A stretch of DNA of 64,000 nt from Ottelia alismoides (taxonomy: Eukaryota > Streptophyta > Magnoliopsida > Alismatales > Hydrocharitaceae): assembly GCA_037367405.1 (NCBI GenBank), contig JAZKJV010002320.1, forward strand, positions 248,001-312,000, given 5' to 3'. Positions 9,380-22,899 of the stretch are shown here, piece by piece (positions within the stretch are counted from its first letter, which is position 1; each line of letters begins with the position of its first letter). The translations under genes were made by a program, and so were the position numbers. Under the pieces are notes generated by a model, which saw only the letters and a program-made list of their open reading frames with translations, did no database searches and was not told the DNA's origin.

Positions 9380-11740
9380 ATATCTCCACCAATTTCCTCA
9401 TCCAGTATCTAAAAAAATCTTCCTTCTAAATGTTATCGTCTTCAATCTTCACCCCGAGTCCTTTATCACTGCTTCAATCAAATATGTACTCCATATATTC
9501 TCATTTACTACATTTCTTGTCTCATCAATCAACACAATATCATCGGTGAATAACATACACCAATGTCTCTCATCCTGACTATGACCAGTCAATTCGTCCA
9601 AAATAAATTTAAAAAGAAAAGGTCTCAAAGATGAACCTTGATGCAGATAGATGCTGGTGTTAAATTAGTTAATCTTCTCGACTGGATCCTAACACAAGAT
9701 GGAAAACCATCATACGTATCCTTTATAAGGTTGTGTATAGGATCGATACTTGTCTCTTCTTAGAAACTCTCCATAAAATATCCCTTGGTAATTGAATCAT
9801 AAGACTTCTCCAAATTAATAAAAATCATATGGAAGTTATTCCTTTTAGCTTTTTAAATCTCAATTATTTTCCTCAACAAGTGGATAGCTTCAATAGTTGA
9901 GCGATCTGACATTAATCTAAAATGGTTTTCTGTTACTTTGGAAACTTACATAAACCTTCTTCTGATAACACGTTCTCAAGTTTTCATAGTATGGCTCATC
10001 AGTTTGATACCTCTATATTTCAAATAATTTTGAATGTCTCCTCCAATTTTCAAGCATTTCCTGCTTTGCCAAATAACACTGAATAAATTTGCAAGCCAAG
10101 TCAAACCTTGTTCACCTGGAACTCTCTAAACTTTTATAGGAATGTCATCAAGTTCTATCCTCTCTCATGTTTCATAACCTTTAATGCTTACTCTATTTCC
10201 TTCCTTTATATTCATATATAGCTTGCATGATTTGATTAACATTCACTACTAGTAAGATCTCCCAAAGTAATCTCTTTATTCCCTTCCCATATGAAACGCT
10301 TATGGAAATATTGCTTCCATATAGTCTCTATGTAATTTTGAGTATAAAGCACATGCCCTTCCTCATTCTTGATGTATCTCACTTGAGAAATATTTTTGGT
10401 CTTTCTTTCTCTTACTTTGTCCAATCTGAATATGTCTTTCTGGCCCTCCTTCGGGTCAAGTTTTTTGTACAAAACTTCATAAGCTTTCGACTTTGATTCA
10501 CTTACATCCTTCTTTGCTTCTTCCTTAGCTATTTTGTGGTTTGTGACAGTTTCTTGTGTTATCTTTACACATAGTACTTTTAATTTTAAGCTTACCTTAC
10601 ACACCTTTACTCCAGCACCAAGCTTCCTTTTGTCATGGAACTCCTCATGTAGACTCGTCTAGTATCTCTTTGGTTATCCTTCGGATACAAGATCCTACCG
10701 CCTCCCACATCTCGTTTGCACTTTTGTTACAGTCCTACAATAAGTTTTCTAAAACCTTCTCCTTGAAGCTTGATAGCTTCAATTGGAGATTATGACATTT
10801 AGTTCTAATGATATCATGAACCATCCTCTTCTTTGCCAACCCTTTCATTTGCACAACCATGACTACCAAGTGATATTGAGATGTCAAACTCTCTCTTGAG
10901 ATTACTTTGCGGTCTCTACTAGGCAATCGATCTTTTCTCCTCACCCTAATGTAATCTATATGTGTTTTAGTGGGCCACTTTTATAAGTAATTAAATGCTC
11001 CTCCCTATTTTTGAAGAGAGTGTTTGTTATGAAAAGGTTATAAGCCCTTACAAAATCCATGATGACTTTTCCCTCTTCATATCTATCCTCGAAGCCATAG
11101 CCTCCATGAACACTAGCATGAAGCATCCTTTCCCACATGTCCATTTAGATCTCCACATGGGAAAATCATCTTTCTTGTGGGATTCGTTGCATAATCTTAT
11201 CCAAATCCTCCTAAAAAGTTTGTTTAATCATTTTCTCTCAATCAACTTGCGATGTATAAACTGAGATTATATTCATAGCCTCTACTTCTAGTATCGAATT
11301 TAGCAAAATAATCAGAACCTTAAATTCTTTGTACCTAAACCACACTATCCTTCAAATCCTTATGATCAACTACTCCAGGACCATTTTCACCCTTCTCTTT
11401 ACACGAATACCATAATTTAAAGCATGTCTTCTCAATTTTCCTTCCTTTCTCTCCGGTCCATTTTGTCTCTTGGAGACATAATATCTGAATCTTCCTTCTT
11501 TCCATTGTATCTACTATCTCCATCAATTTGCAAGTCAATGTGCCAATATTCCATGTACCTATCATCAACTTCTTTTGCTATCTCTTTTGGGCTAACTTCT
11601 TTACTCGCATACATTCATCATGCGGAAACCCTACGAATTTTGGGCTACATCTGGGCGATGATGCAAGGAATTAGCGTACTTATTCATGTGCATTCCTCAT
11701 CCGAGAACCCTTACAAATTTTGATGTAGCTACCTTTGTCA
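9380..11740 (-). pseudogene. Decayed RTE-type LINE (endonuclease and reverse transcriptase fragments)
   Basis: Read on the minus strand, fragments in several frames follow the order of an RTE non-LTR retrotransposon. Near 11570-11335 is the endonuclease start, with GTWNIGTL and LQETKWTGEK (the conserved Asn and Glu). Near 11144-10735 is the rest of the endonuclease, with HGGYGFEDR, a VIMDFVRAYNLFITNT segment and RRKDRLPSRDRKVI. Near 10604-10236 is the linker. From about 10030 to 9480 is the reverse transcriptase, with YRGIKLMSHTMK, VTENHFRLMSDRSTIEAI, FINLEKSYD and FTDDIVLIDET. The usual motif-A FIDLEKAYD has Asp changed to Asn, while the DD of motif C survives. Many stops and frameshifts show that it is dead. 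I saw no 3' tail or target duplication. Confidence 0.75.
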
Positions 11741-14189
11741 ATTTATCATTGCATTATGACGATACAATGTGTTACTAATAGGGAATGCCCCAATAAAATC
11801 TAAATATTTGTTTAAATCCATGTTGAAAAGATCAAATTATCTTGAGATAAATTTCTAAATAGTATTTTTTAAATACTATTTATCAATTTGTCTCTAACTA
11901 TTTTACGTTGGCTATCAACTGCCTAACACAACCTTCATTAATTTATCCCAACTTGGAATTGCTCATGGCTAATTTAGGGAAATGATTCCAAAAAAATCAT
12001 CACTGAATTAGTAAGAAGTTTTACAAAAATAACGATGTAAGTTTATGATTTTACATAAATATTTCTAGAAATATTGTATAATTAATCAAAATTTTGTTAT
12101 AAAACTCCTTTTTTAATATACCTCGAATAGTACAATGTTAAGTAATATTGTCAAATTTAAAATTTTAAATAAGTAGTACTATAAAACGCTTTGTGTGTAA
12201 TGATATGAATGGGAATAGATATGTTTGCATCTAATTTTTTTATCCATTTTTACACGTATGTGTGATGATAAGCCATTCGATTATATATATTAATATATAA
12301 AATATTTCTATTATTATATGTATTTGACCTGTAACTATTTTATATATGTAATTATTTTAATGATATGATAACATATTTCTCTTAGATGTCAAACATCTTC
12401 AACATTCACATTTTACAAACCAATACAGATATGATTACTAGATATGCAAATGGATGGATCATCACAAAAAATTGACCTAAGTCAATGAATAAAATGATTT
12501 GAATGTTCGATGCCATATCATTTGATGTTAAAGATATGACAAGAAATATTATTCATTATCAAATTATCTTTTATTTTAGTAATTAACACGAAGGATGTGT
12601 TCATTGTAAAAGGTTCATATAACGATAATTTTTCGTTGACTTATTTGTTTAAATCTATATGAATCATAATTTTGATGATGATTAGAAGAAAAAGTTAACG
12701 AGTAATCGTTGTTGCATAAGTTGTCATGGAGAATATAACAATGAATATGATATCATTGTGAATTCAAAGAGAAACAACGATCACTATTCATTGTTATATA
12801 CATACTATTGAAGATATAATAACCAATATTGAGTTATTCACTAACTTACGTTAATTTTGTTGCCGGGATATGCTACATATTTATGTGTTATCATATCCTT
12901 ATTCATTTTAAAATTGGGGGACAGAAATAGAAACAGAAATCTTGCGTTTATTGAATATTACAAACAATATCATTACATATTATTTTAGATATGCAAACAT
13001 CGGGTTTCTTATCTGTATCTGTCAAAATCAGAAATATGTATTCATATACTCTTTAAAAGATATTTATAGTGGGCGAATATGAACACATCCCTATCCAGCT
13101 ACATCCATAATTTGGGTACATACATATATGTATGTATGGATTCGTAACCCAATCATTTATATCCATCTTTTGGTGTCTTACGAACAGTAATTACTCTTTA
13201 TACTGTAGATTTTGATGATTATTTCAATAATCTTACCTTATTGATAATGTTTGAAATGAAACTTTTAAAATATATATATAATTTAGGTATCTTTTAAGTG
13301 ATGCTTCTAATTATGGATGTTCTCAAAGACATGGAACAATAGGGGTTGAATACCTTTACATAAACATAATGATATTCAAAATACCTATTTATCATAAATA
13401 GAAAACTCAAATATGTATGTAGAATTTGTGGATAAATAATTTTTTCATTAAAATCTTCACCATTGTGTATATAATAATTACCTTTAACTATAAAGAATCT
13501 ACCACAGATAACCGAGACCAAACAAGGGAAGAAAATACAATCTAATTCTACCTGCTGCATCTTCCTAAGCTCATAACAATTTATAGAAAATGCCTGAATC
13601 GATGAAACGCGCCTTCAAGCTTAAAATATTCATCATTTTTTTATAAAAAAAATGTCACAAAAATACCGAGTTTAAAGGTGTGAGTTTCAACCTTCAAGCT
13701 CGATTGTCATGTATAGAACGTATATAAAGTTTTCAATATTTTTCTTGAATTTATTCTAACTCCTTTAATGAAATTTCTTGTGACACACAAATAGACCTAA
13801 GTATCTAAAATTTAGATGTATATACCTCTAGAATCCAAACTCTAATTGGTACAAGATCAACAATAGGAGCTACGTAACTTTCACCTATAAAATCAATTTC
13901 CATTGTACTTATTTTTAAAGTCTCGGTTATAAAATTACGTATTTAACGAAGGTATACTTAAAATAAAAATGTACGCAAAAGTTGGATTATAGATCATTTG
14001 CAATGTTATATACCCTTGTGCCATTCATAAGTTTTATATGCTATTTTTAAGTTGGGCAGGCACCGAATTCAGATTTGAATTTATGGGTTATTTATGCAAG
14101 TTGATATTTTTATAGATTTTTCATGAGTTAGTATGATTATTATGTGCATCACGAAGGTGGAATCACGTCATAACAAGTTGAGTGATTAT
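11741..14189. other. AT-rich DNA, no gene; possible relic of a CACTA-like element at about 12500-12870
   Basis: No coding signal was found. The segment TTCATATAACGATAATTTTT near 12613, and nearby TTCATTGTTATAT and AACGATCACTATTCATTG stretches, resemble the interior of the CACTA-type MITE at 46512 and the region near 45400. No termini could be paired. Confidence 0.35.
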
Positions 14190-14393
14190 ATTAGTGTAAC
14201 GGATGAGTTTTTATGAGGATAATAAAATATCAAAAAAAAAAACTAAATCACAAAACCACCCTCACATTACCCTTAAGATAATACAAGATAAGATAAGAAG
14301 AGATAAAATAGTCAACAACCTAAGTTGGTTATTTCTTTATCTCTTAATTAAGTCTAATTTATTATTATTATTATTTATCTCATTGAATTGTGC

Positions 14394-14404
14394 CTATAAA
14401 TACC
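14394..14404 (+). promoter_or_regulatory. TATA box of the solo LTR
   Basis: CTATAAATACC is followed 50-80 bases downstream by a (GA)n tract (about 14441-14473), a common leader feature in plants. Its position about 200 bp into the LTR is what U3/R would predict. Confidence 0.5.
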
Positions 14405-15857
14405 ATGGGACTTCAATGACTTTCGCACACATTGCCTTTGGGAGAGAGAGTTTAGGGAGAGAGAGAGAGAGAGAAGCCGACGGTGACATTCTTCCGTCGT
14501 GTCTTTTCCGAATTCAACATTGACAACCCTCTCCATCAATGTTAGAATTTTGATCTGACGAAATTAGAGGAGCAATGACGTGGCTGACAACGGTCCGGAT
14601 TGGTGGAATCTTGGTCAACGAATTTCTTGCGTCGACGAGGTATGTGTCGAACACATAGGATCGTTAAGTGACGTTTTGTGTTGATCCTTGATTTAAAATT
14701 ACGACTAATAGATGTATGTGTCGAACCCTTTAGGCTTCGTACCAGGTAATATCGTTTCACACCGTAAACTAAAAGTAAGATTCATTGCTAGTCGTGCACA
14801 AATATTCAGATCACAAGATATATTACTAAATGCATTAATGACCGTAAGAGGTAATTTCTGACATCCTTAATTAGCATCACAGAATACATATATCTGATTC
14901 TATATGCATTGATTTCGAGATTAGCGTGGATTGATGAAAATTTTTCATCAATTATGGACCAACCATTCTCACTAATTGTTAAACCAACATTTTAGTTTAT
15001 AAGTGATTTCTGTCTAAATATTATGGACGATATTAGGATCATTACTGTATAAGCCCCATACATCAATTTGCTGACTATGATGAGGTTTATCTTCCTTTCA
15101 ATCAAATATTCATTACATGGAGTATATGTTTCGGTAGCATGAATCGAAGAGGAAGAAAAGCTTGAAGGTTATTTATGCCTGTTAGCATTTCTTTAACTAA
15201 TTATCTAAACATAATGTAGAATGTATGTCGTGGGATATTGATATTCATCAAACGTGAATGTGGGGGTCAATTAACTTCATAATGCATCTGCTTTGCTCAT
15301 TGTGAACGGATTCCTAACCTTATTTAATTCCACTTATTAATAAAAAGATATAATATTTATGTATATAATATATTGTTAGTTAGTGTGTGATTCCATTGGA
15401 ATGATATGTTATAATGTACACCCGGATCTTAAGTTATATGTGGAATGTACAATATGCATTGTAATTCAAATAACCATCTTATATGATGTCATACGAATTT
15501 AGTTCCAGGATACTTGAGATTAATAATCTGATTTTGTTAGTTATAGTTTTTAAATAACAAGGATAATAATAATATTATTTGTAAGATTTTACAAAGATAT
15601 CAAGAATAATTGCACAATACTGATAAGCGGAGCTAAGTGCTACACCTAATGGTGGGAGCCACCTCTAGAGTCTGTTTATCAGGGGCCTAAAGGGCCAACG
15701 CCTACCAGGGGCGTGAGGCAAAAGATAAGTCCTCTCAGTTGTAGCTACACTGTCATGTTATGTATTGTTATGGACCACTTGTACTGACGGTAAACCATCA
15801 AAGCCATCAAAGTCGTCTAAGAATTAACAATCAAGGCCACTCTAAACATGAAAAATG

Positions 15858-16206
15858 TCATGGGCATATGTGCAATATATGTTAATATTATGTGCGTATA
15901 TGCAATTATGTTACTGTTATGGACATATGTTTAAGTTACGTTAATGTTAAGTGCATGTGTGCAAGGGCATATGTGCAATTTATGTTAAGGCTAAGGGCAT
16001 ATGTGTGCAAGGGCATATGTGTGCAATTATGCTAATGATATGGGCATACATGCAAATTTATGTTAAGGTCATGTGTGCAATTATGTTAACGATATGGGCA
16101 TACGCACAACGTAAGTTAATATTAAGGGTGTATGTGCAATTTAAGATAATGTGTTAATGGTATATGCGTACTTATGTTAACATTATGGACGTACATGCAA
16201 ATATGG
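15858..16206 (+). repeat. Degenerate minisatellite (about 30-40-bp units) inside the solo LTR
   Basis: At least eight units share GGGCATATGTGCAAT followed by TATGTTAAYRTTATG, with variable spacing. The repeat explains the short frames in this stretch. Confidence 0.65.
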
Positions 16207-16833
16207 CAAAACTAAAAGGTATGTACACAAGTATGATATGCAATGCATGGATATGAAAGAAATATACTTCGTATACATCACTAAGTTAATTAACGATATG
16301 TATGATGTTGGTTTGTGTTTAGTCAAATAGTTTATGCAACATGACATTAATATAGAACCAAATTTATAAGTCTTTATTGTTAGAATGACTACCATTATGT
16401 TATGAATGGAATAGTTAGATGGGACTTGATTTTTACGCTAGCCAGCTTGACCTCATCTCGACACATACTGAGCGTTAAGCTCGTAACATGTATTGTTACT
16501 CTTTTTCAGAGGAACGTGAAGATTAAGTTATTTACGCTTCAAGGGAGACTTCATTGTCTTCAAGAAATAGAATCGATACGGGACTATTGTTGGGTCGATT
16601 TGGAAGGATGTCATTATACCCAGTGGAATAAGAAAATCGTATATGTGATTCATTTAGTTTATTTAAGGAACTCTTGGACTCATGTCCGTACTAATAGTAT
16701 GGAAAGGAAGTTTTTTTAAGTCCATTCTTTACTGCTCTTATGTTATGATTAATGCTATGAGTAATGAATCCGAAATGCATGATGAGTTCTCGCTTCCGCA
16801 TCATTCTCGGGCGATCGGGTTCGTTACAATTAG

Positions 16834-19430
16834 AAGTTAGGGTGAGTTTGCTAGTATATACTTGGATAAATATGTTCAGATGAAAGGTTTGATTCCTGAT
16901 TTTTTATTTTTCTTGGCTTTATTTCTTGAATATTTTTGCACTTGTTTAAGTGTTAATTTAACATTTTTATTTTTAAATGTGTTTTTAACAAAATGTAGAA
17001 TTAATGGTGTATGTTGGCATTTGCTAAGATTTAAACTCCATGAAATTGATAGATGAAATATGGGTTCATAAGTGCGATCACTATAGATTGCATACCATGA
17101 CGCTTCCATAATAGCGTAAATTTTGATGAAACATAATGGGTTTTAATGGATCCACTTAGAAGCGGGTTGATTAAAATTTGATGGGTTTAAAATCCAGTTA
17201 ATGGACCAAATCAAGTTCAAATGGTTTAATGATTGGTCAAAAGAGTTCATATTGATTAGCAATGCGGTTTAATATCTGACTTGATAAATAAATAACTTTA
17301 AAGGTCACTATCTCTTATATCATATCCGAACTGTGATACTAAATCACTATAGATTATGTATATGATCTCCCAACGAATATATCCAAATAGTCGTTTTTGT
17401 TACATAATCAACTTATATCCAATGTGATTGAGATTTCCATGTTTGAGAATTGCATATTTTGTATTATGATATCCTAGTTATTTAATCGGATATAGTCGAA
17501 TCATGAAGGAATAATAAAAATTGATGCACATGACTTGTGGATAATGTTATCCCAGGTATATCAACGGAATCTGAGTCAGGATAGTGGATAAAAATATTTA
17601 CTTGTTGCTGATTTAAGGTTCAAGTGAGTGAATTTGATTCATATATGATAAAAGATTAATACATATATATATATATATATGGATTTGATTCACATAATAT
17701 TTGTCTAATTCAGAACTTAATCATGAATTGATCCATGTAAGTTGCTCCGAGTCAGTTTGGGACTAAGTGGTCGGAGTTCGATTTTAACCATATTGATGGT
17801 GCCCACCCTCTCTGTATAAGAGAGGGAGAGTGACCACCAAGAGTCTTGGCCATTTATCTCCCTTGTCGTCGGCTCGTCTCTATCGGTGGATCTCTGAGGT
17901 CTTGAAGGAGAAGCCAGTATGCTCATGTTTTGCATGCACGCTAGCGAAGGACTTCGTGCAATGATGTCTGTAAAGAGGAATGCGAAGAAGAACTTCTAGA
18001 TATCATCTTGGATGTGTGGGGAGAAGAATGAAGGTATCTCGGTAGCGTGGGGGATACATGTCTCCTCATGGCATCCATGCGTGAGACTTGTGTAGGATTG
18101 GACCTACCATAGGATGCTTATTACATTAGAGGTTCTTGTGCCTCTAAAGATATAATTCTTGATCACGTGAGTGTGCGCCTATGTATGTATTTATGTATGT
18201 ATGTATGTATGCATGCATGCATGACAACGATCATGTATTTTCAAACTTAAACAATCATACTTAACATAATTGCCACTAATTACTTTGATTTGATCCTTTA
18301 TCTTACAATCTAATGCATAACATATCATAAATATCATTTATCTCACCTTCTCTCTTCAAATTCTATCATTCCAACTAAACAAAACTAAGAGATAAACCTC
18401 ATTTGTCAATTATCATCCTTTATCGCTTATCCCTCATTCAAACCAAGGATAATTGGTCACATCTTGATTACATCATTTGTTATATCTTTGTTTACAATAT
18501 TTATCACTTCATCATTCCTCAAACCACCCGAACAAAAATAAGGAATATATATAAACTTTGATAGTTTGTTTTGGTAGAGCTGGAGATATTTTCTATCTGA
18601 GTGATTTAGTGGTCCCTTGAAGTTGAACTCCTTGATCTCAGGTCAGAAAAGATGAGCTCTTAAAGGCATCATCTTCTCTCTTTAACAAAGCTCTAAAGAA
18701 GAGGTGGTGTGATTTTTTCTATGATATACACCACATATCTCCTATCTTACATTACACCTTATCCATCATCCTAAACATCGTTGGTATTTATCTCGAGATA
18801 AAGAGACTCTCTCTTGAGATAAGTAATCACATCGTGATTACATCATCTACTATGTTTACGTAACAAAAATCGTTGAGTTTATAACCACAGATTTTGCACA
18901 TCTAAGATGGTTCCTAATATGAATCTAATGTTTAGTGTGTGGGGAAAAAGGAGTATGCTCTCTGGAGCATGTAACTTACATGTTCACACTCTTTTTTCCT
19001 GTATTTTTTTTAATTTTTCTGAAATGAAGTCTAGTGGCATTTAGATCATAATATATTACCATGGTGTCATTAAAAATTCAACTTAATTAGAGGCTTCTCT
19101 TCCCTCCATCAAGACTATCAAATTTTAACTATCTCAGAATGGCTGAAATTGACCTCCTCCAGATGGAAGTATTAGGATGTATGTTTAATACAAAATTTGA
19201 AACACATATTCTATTTATTATTCTAAGAAATCCATACTCCAAATTTTATTTGAAAAAATAAAAAATAATGGAAAAAAGTGGGCATATATATGACCTAGTC
19301 CTACCATATTTGACCAGACCTCATTGCACAAAAAAATCAATAATTAGATTCTCCATCGTTTATACTTATATTCTTTCTGTTATGCTTTTATAGTTATTTT
19401 GATGGAGAAATCTGTATAATAACCTACTTA
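16834..19430. other. AT-rich DNA with microsatellites, no gene
   Basis: No coding pattern was seen. An (AT)n run is at 17663-17680, and a TATG/CATG tetranucleotide run is at 18184-18222. Between about 18970 and 19300, CACTCTTTTTTCCTGTATTTT on the left and the complement of GGAAAAAAGTGGGCATA on the right are inverted relatives, so a decayed TIR element is possible there. CTCTCTGTATAAGAGAGGGAG at 17808-17828 is a small palindrome. Confidence 0.35.
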
Positions 19431-19439
19431 GGTGCGGGC

Positions 19440-21282
19440 GGCTATGCACGTCAGTGACCCTGTGATTCGTCACACGTTCACTCATTTAAGATGCGTGGTG
19501 TCTACCGATTCTTCATCTCTTGTTGTTTGAGTATATTCTTTCAGTTTCGTTGTTATTTCCTCTCGATTGATTTTATAGAGGAAACTTTTTTCATTTTTAT
19601 TTTGAAATATGTCCCGATATAAGGGGAAACTCTGCCGAAATTCTCCAAGAAATATGTCCCGATATAAGGGGAAACTCTGCCAAAATTTTTCGAGAAATAT
19701 GTCCCGATATAAAGGGAAACTCTGCCGAAATTTTAAGAGAAAATATGTTCTTCGCGTTCTTTGCGTTCTTCGTGTTCTTCGCGTTCTTCGTTCGTTCTTC
19801 GCGTTCTTGACACGTTCTTAACGTTTTGATATGAAAAGGAAATTCGATCTTTTCAGGAGCCTTAAAATAGCCTTTCTAAAAACAAAACACGATAAAGCCT
19901 TGCATACACGAGAGAGGGCTCAATTAGGTAACGAAATCCTTCTTTTTTGCTGTTGGATTTTCATACGAAATTATTGAAATTCTTGATTTTGTGCTATTTG
20001 CTATGAAGAACCCTAATTTTAGCTATTTTTGAAAAAGTCTGAAGAATTGCTTGGGATTCCCACTAAAATATGGTTTACGCATCAAATTGATGTGTTGGCT
20101 CTGAAAGTTAGGGTTTGGGAGTTAAAATGGGCATAAATTCGAGTATATATATGGTTATGAATAATATATATGTGAGTATATACTAAGCGTTGTTGATTAT
20201 GCAAATCGAAGACTTAACGAAAGAATTACATCATGAGAATTGATGTGGTTTGAGTTAGATCCTGAAAAGAATCGTGTGTCACGTTAAGGATGACTGGGAG
20301 TAGAACTACAGGTCGGGCATGCAACCTGTAGGTTTGTCGGAAGGAACCCGTATTGCCGTTTCCCTACCTAGGTGGTACACGGTTGCCCTGTTATGATAAG
20401 TGCGCACAAAATGAATGTTTTGCAACGCGTGGTACCGGGAGCAAATATCTTAGGGTTGAACGACGGAAGATGTGGTCGTGCCATGTGGAGGCACGGGTGG
20501 TTCAATAGCGGCTGGGTCACGATAATAAGTATTTAAAGCCGCTCGGTTATATGATTAAATGTCAGCCTGAGGTTTTAAGCAACCGAGTCCTCGAGGACGG
20601 TGTGCTCCTTTGTTTTCCAGGCCTAGGATTTGAGACCCTGTTTAATAAAAGAAAAGGAAATTGTCAGGCTAGTATTGGAGGATTGGTTGAGGCGACGTGC
20701 GGCGGCATAAGCTTACCAAGATCAACGCAATCTCCAATCCCAAAGGGTCCACAGCTTCGGAGTCCAAGAATGGTGGGGTTCCCCTGGACTAATCCCTGAT
20801 ATGGAATAGAAAGGAATAGGACTTAAATTAATGATAAGGAATAAAATTTTTGTGATATCAAGTTTTGAAAAATTATACAATTTGTTTGCTTTTCTCTTCT
20901 TCGTTACTTAGCATTCGTTAATTTTTATCCTATGGTTTATGGAAAACTGAACAGGTATCGGTGAGTCATCGCAAGGACTTTAAAAATTCATCCAGCTTAT
21001 ATACTAGACGTTCAGCCAGCCCTACTAACTTTACTCTTTAAGGTAGTTAGTAATCTTTTATATATTTTCCTTGCAAGCTGATGTACATGTAAATGATTAT
21101 AGTGGGACAGTGTATCATCTGAACTTTATTTTGTGAATGGAAAAGTATTGAAATACTTTCTTCTGAGTATTTTATTTGCAGTCTGTTTCTGAATGTTAGT
21201 TGTGATTGTTGAATAAATTATTGCTGAGTAACCAGATCCAGATATGGGAGGATCCGACGGCCCGAGAATCGGGGTCGTTACA
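19440..21282 (+). mobile_element. Probable LTR, right end at 21282; left end not located
   Basis: The stretch ends CGGGGTCGTTACA, almost the same terminus as the solo LTR ending at 16828, and the sequence before it has the same type of composition. No TG-start with a matching ATAGA duplication (21283-21287) was found upstream, so the left limit given here is only a guess based on the change in sequence character near 19440. No coding region was seen. Confidence 0.35.
19604..19738 (+). repeat. Three exact-length 45-bp tandem repeats
   Basis: Units start GAAATATGTCCCGATATAA at 19604, 19649 and 19694, each exactly 45 bp and differing at a few bases. The period is a multiple of three, so the units stay open and read MSRYKGKLCRN three times, but nothing else suggests translation. 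Directly after (19748-19805) come several TTCTTCGCG units. Confidence 0.85.
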
Positions 21283-21370
21283 ATAGAGGATTGCGAATGT
21301 GATGAAATGTCATATTAATTTGTGATGGAATTTCAAACCAATATTGTGATGCAGTGGTAACCAAACAAAT

Positions 21371-21723
21371 CTAAGATAGCATTTGGGTGGTGGGGTAAAC
21401 TCCCCCACTCCTTCTCTCTCTAACGTGGACCCCATATTTTCTCATTTTTAATGTATTAAATAAATCAGTTCTCTTTGATACACTCAATCAAAAAATAATA
21501 TAGTATACCATCATATCATATAAAAATTATAAAGTACTCCATTTCTACTTATTTTTCCAAACTTCAAAACAACTACATCACGATAACTAAGCAGTTTTTC
21601 AAACTTCAATACAATCATATCACAACAAACTTACTTCAAATCCACCATCCGTTTAACCTTCTATATAAATATCAAGACACAAAAATGAGTTACCATCTAT
21701 CAGTTCAACCGACCAAAACTCAT
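21371..21723 (+). mobile_element. Tourist-like MITE copy
   Basis: It shares the family order: GCATTTGGGTGGTGGGGTAA end, pyrimidine stretch, AAAAAATAATATAGTATACC core, then TTTTTCAAACTTCAATACAA. It is followed by TTA at 21724-21726. The right terminus is diverged. Confidence 0.6.
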
Positions 21724-21729
21724 CTTAAG

Positions 21730-22544
21730 TGTCGTGCTGTCCCTCGAAGCGACATGCGATAGAAATAAGATCGTGGTACCTTAGTTCGATAATTGAACAT
21801 GAAAGTCTGGATATTATTTTTCTAGTCGTGATTAAATCGATATGCATATTAAAAATCCAAAGAAAACCTATTAAATGAATTTTTATTGTTAGATTATATA
21901 AAAGATGAGGGACGACACTGGAGAGCGCCGGAGTGGAATGGGTGCCCACGTCGGGGGCGACAGGCGGGCCCCACCGCTGTTCCCCAAGCCGTATACATAT
22001 CACCGCTCGGACCGACAGGGCCTCTGACTCGAACCGCCCACCGCTTCCATTTTAAATATCAGAAAGACCCCCGTAAATTTAGTAAATTTATACGACAATA
22101 AATTATAATTAATCTCATCGCTTGCTTGCTTCCTACTGTTTTTTTATTCCAGGAAATAGTCCTTCGCTCATCTTACGTGCAGCCAGAATTTTCACATGAT
22201 AATAATGCCATAAATAAATAGATAAGGTGATATTTTACGTTCGTACCCATGTAAATTTTGTCAATAGCATTTGTACTCCTAGATGACCGATTAAATTTGC
22301 CAGAGATCATTACAACGGATATCGCAAACTTACACGATATTTATTTATTTTTCTTATTCATCTTCTTCCTCCATCTCCAAAGCCTGTCTCCCATGGAGAG
22401 TTTAAGAATGGATATGAGAAGAAGAAGAAAGATAAAAAAATAAATATCATATAATTCGAAGGTTGTTTTTGTAATATTTTCATTAATTCTTTTAGTTTGA
22501 CGCATATTTCTCGTGTTTGACCGACGTATAATAACGTGTTTAAT
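21730..22544. other. No gene recognised
   Basis: Mixed sequence with a short GC-rich part (about 21930-22030). No frame with a recognisable domain and no repeat boundary was found. Confidence 0.35.
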
Positions 22545-22895
22545 GTGGTTGTCCCTAAGGGGAGCTAATTTAGCTCCCCATATCCTTTTTTTCCTCAATT
22601 TTTTTATTTTTTTTAAAATTGTGAATATTCATCACTATATCTCTATATTATGCTATTAAATTTTCTTGCGAAACAGAGACTCCTACGGCCTCCATCCAGA
22701 CATAACGGGAACAGAATTGCTAAAAACGACCCCGTCTGGATGGAGGCCGTAGAAGTCTCTGTTTCGTACGAAATCTTAATAGCAAAATATAAGGATATAG
22801 TGATGAATATTCACGGAAGAAATTTTCGAAAAAATAAAAAATGAGGAAAATAGAGTGGGAGGAGCCAAGTCAGCTCCCCCTCGAGGGGCAGCCCC
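22545..22895. mobile_element. Fold-back MITE, copy 2 (351 bp)
   Basis: It has the same length and layout as 5498-5848: outer arms with AAGGGGAGCTAATTTAGCTC and GAGCCAAGTCAGCTCCCC, inner arms with CGAAACAGAGACTCCTACGG and CCGTAGAAGTCTCTGTTTCG, and a centre at GTCTGGATGGAGGCCG. Here the inner arms remain close to perfect. No clear target duplication was seen. Confidence 0.8.
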
Positions 22896-22899
22896 ATTC

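Larger units (their letters stand above)
14195..16828 (+). mobile_element. Solo LTR, 2634 bp, with ATTAG target duplication
   Basis: The sequence starts TGTAACGGATGAG and ends GGGTTCGTTACA, so it has the TG...CA ends of an LTR with 7-bp inverted termini (TGTAACG/CGTTACA). The 5-bp direct repeat ATTAG flanks it exactly at 14190-14194 and 16829-16833, as left by an integrase. A TATA box lies 200 bp inside the left end, which fits U3 and a plus-strand orientation. There is no primer site, polypurine tract or coding sequence, so the internal region was lost by LTR-LTR recombination. The end sequence suggests a Gypsy-type LTR, but that is an inference. The short frame at 16402-16719 has no recognised domain. 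Confidence 0.75.

Noticed and set aside
16402..16719. 105-codon frame as a gene
   Set aside because: It lies inside a solo LTR and has no recognised domain. The length is compatible with chance.
19604..19738. CRISPR-like array
   Set aside because: The three units are contiguous without unique spacers and the setting is a plant genome. It is a plain tandem repeat.
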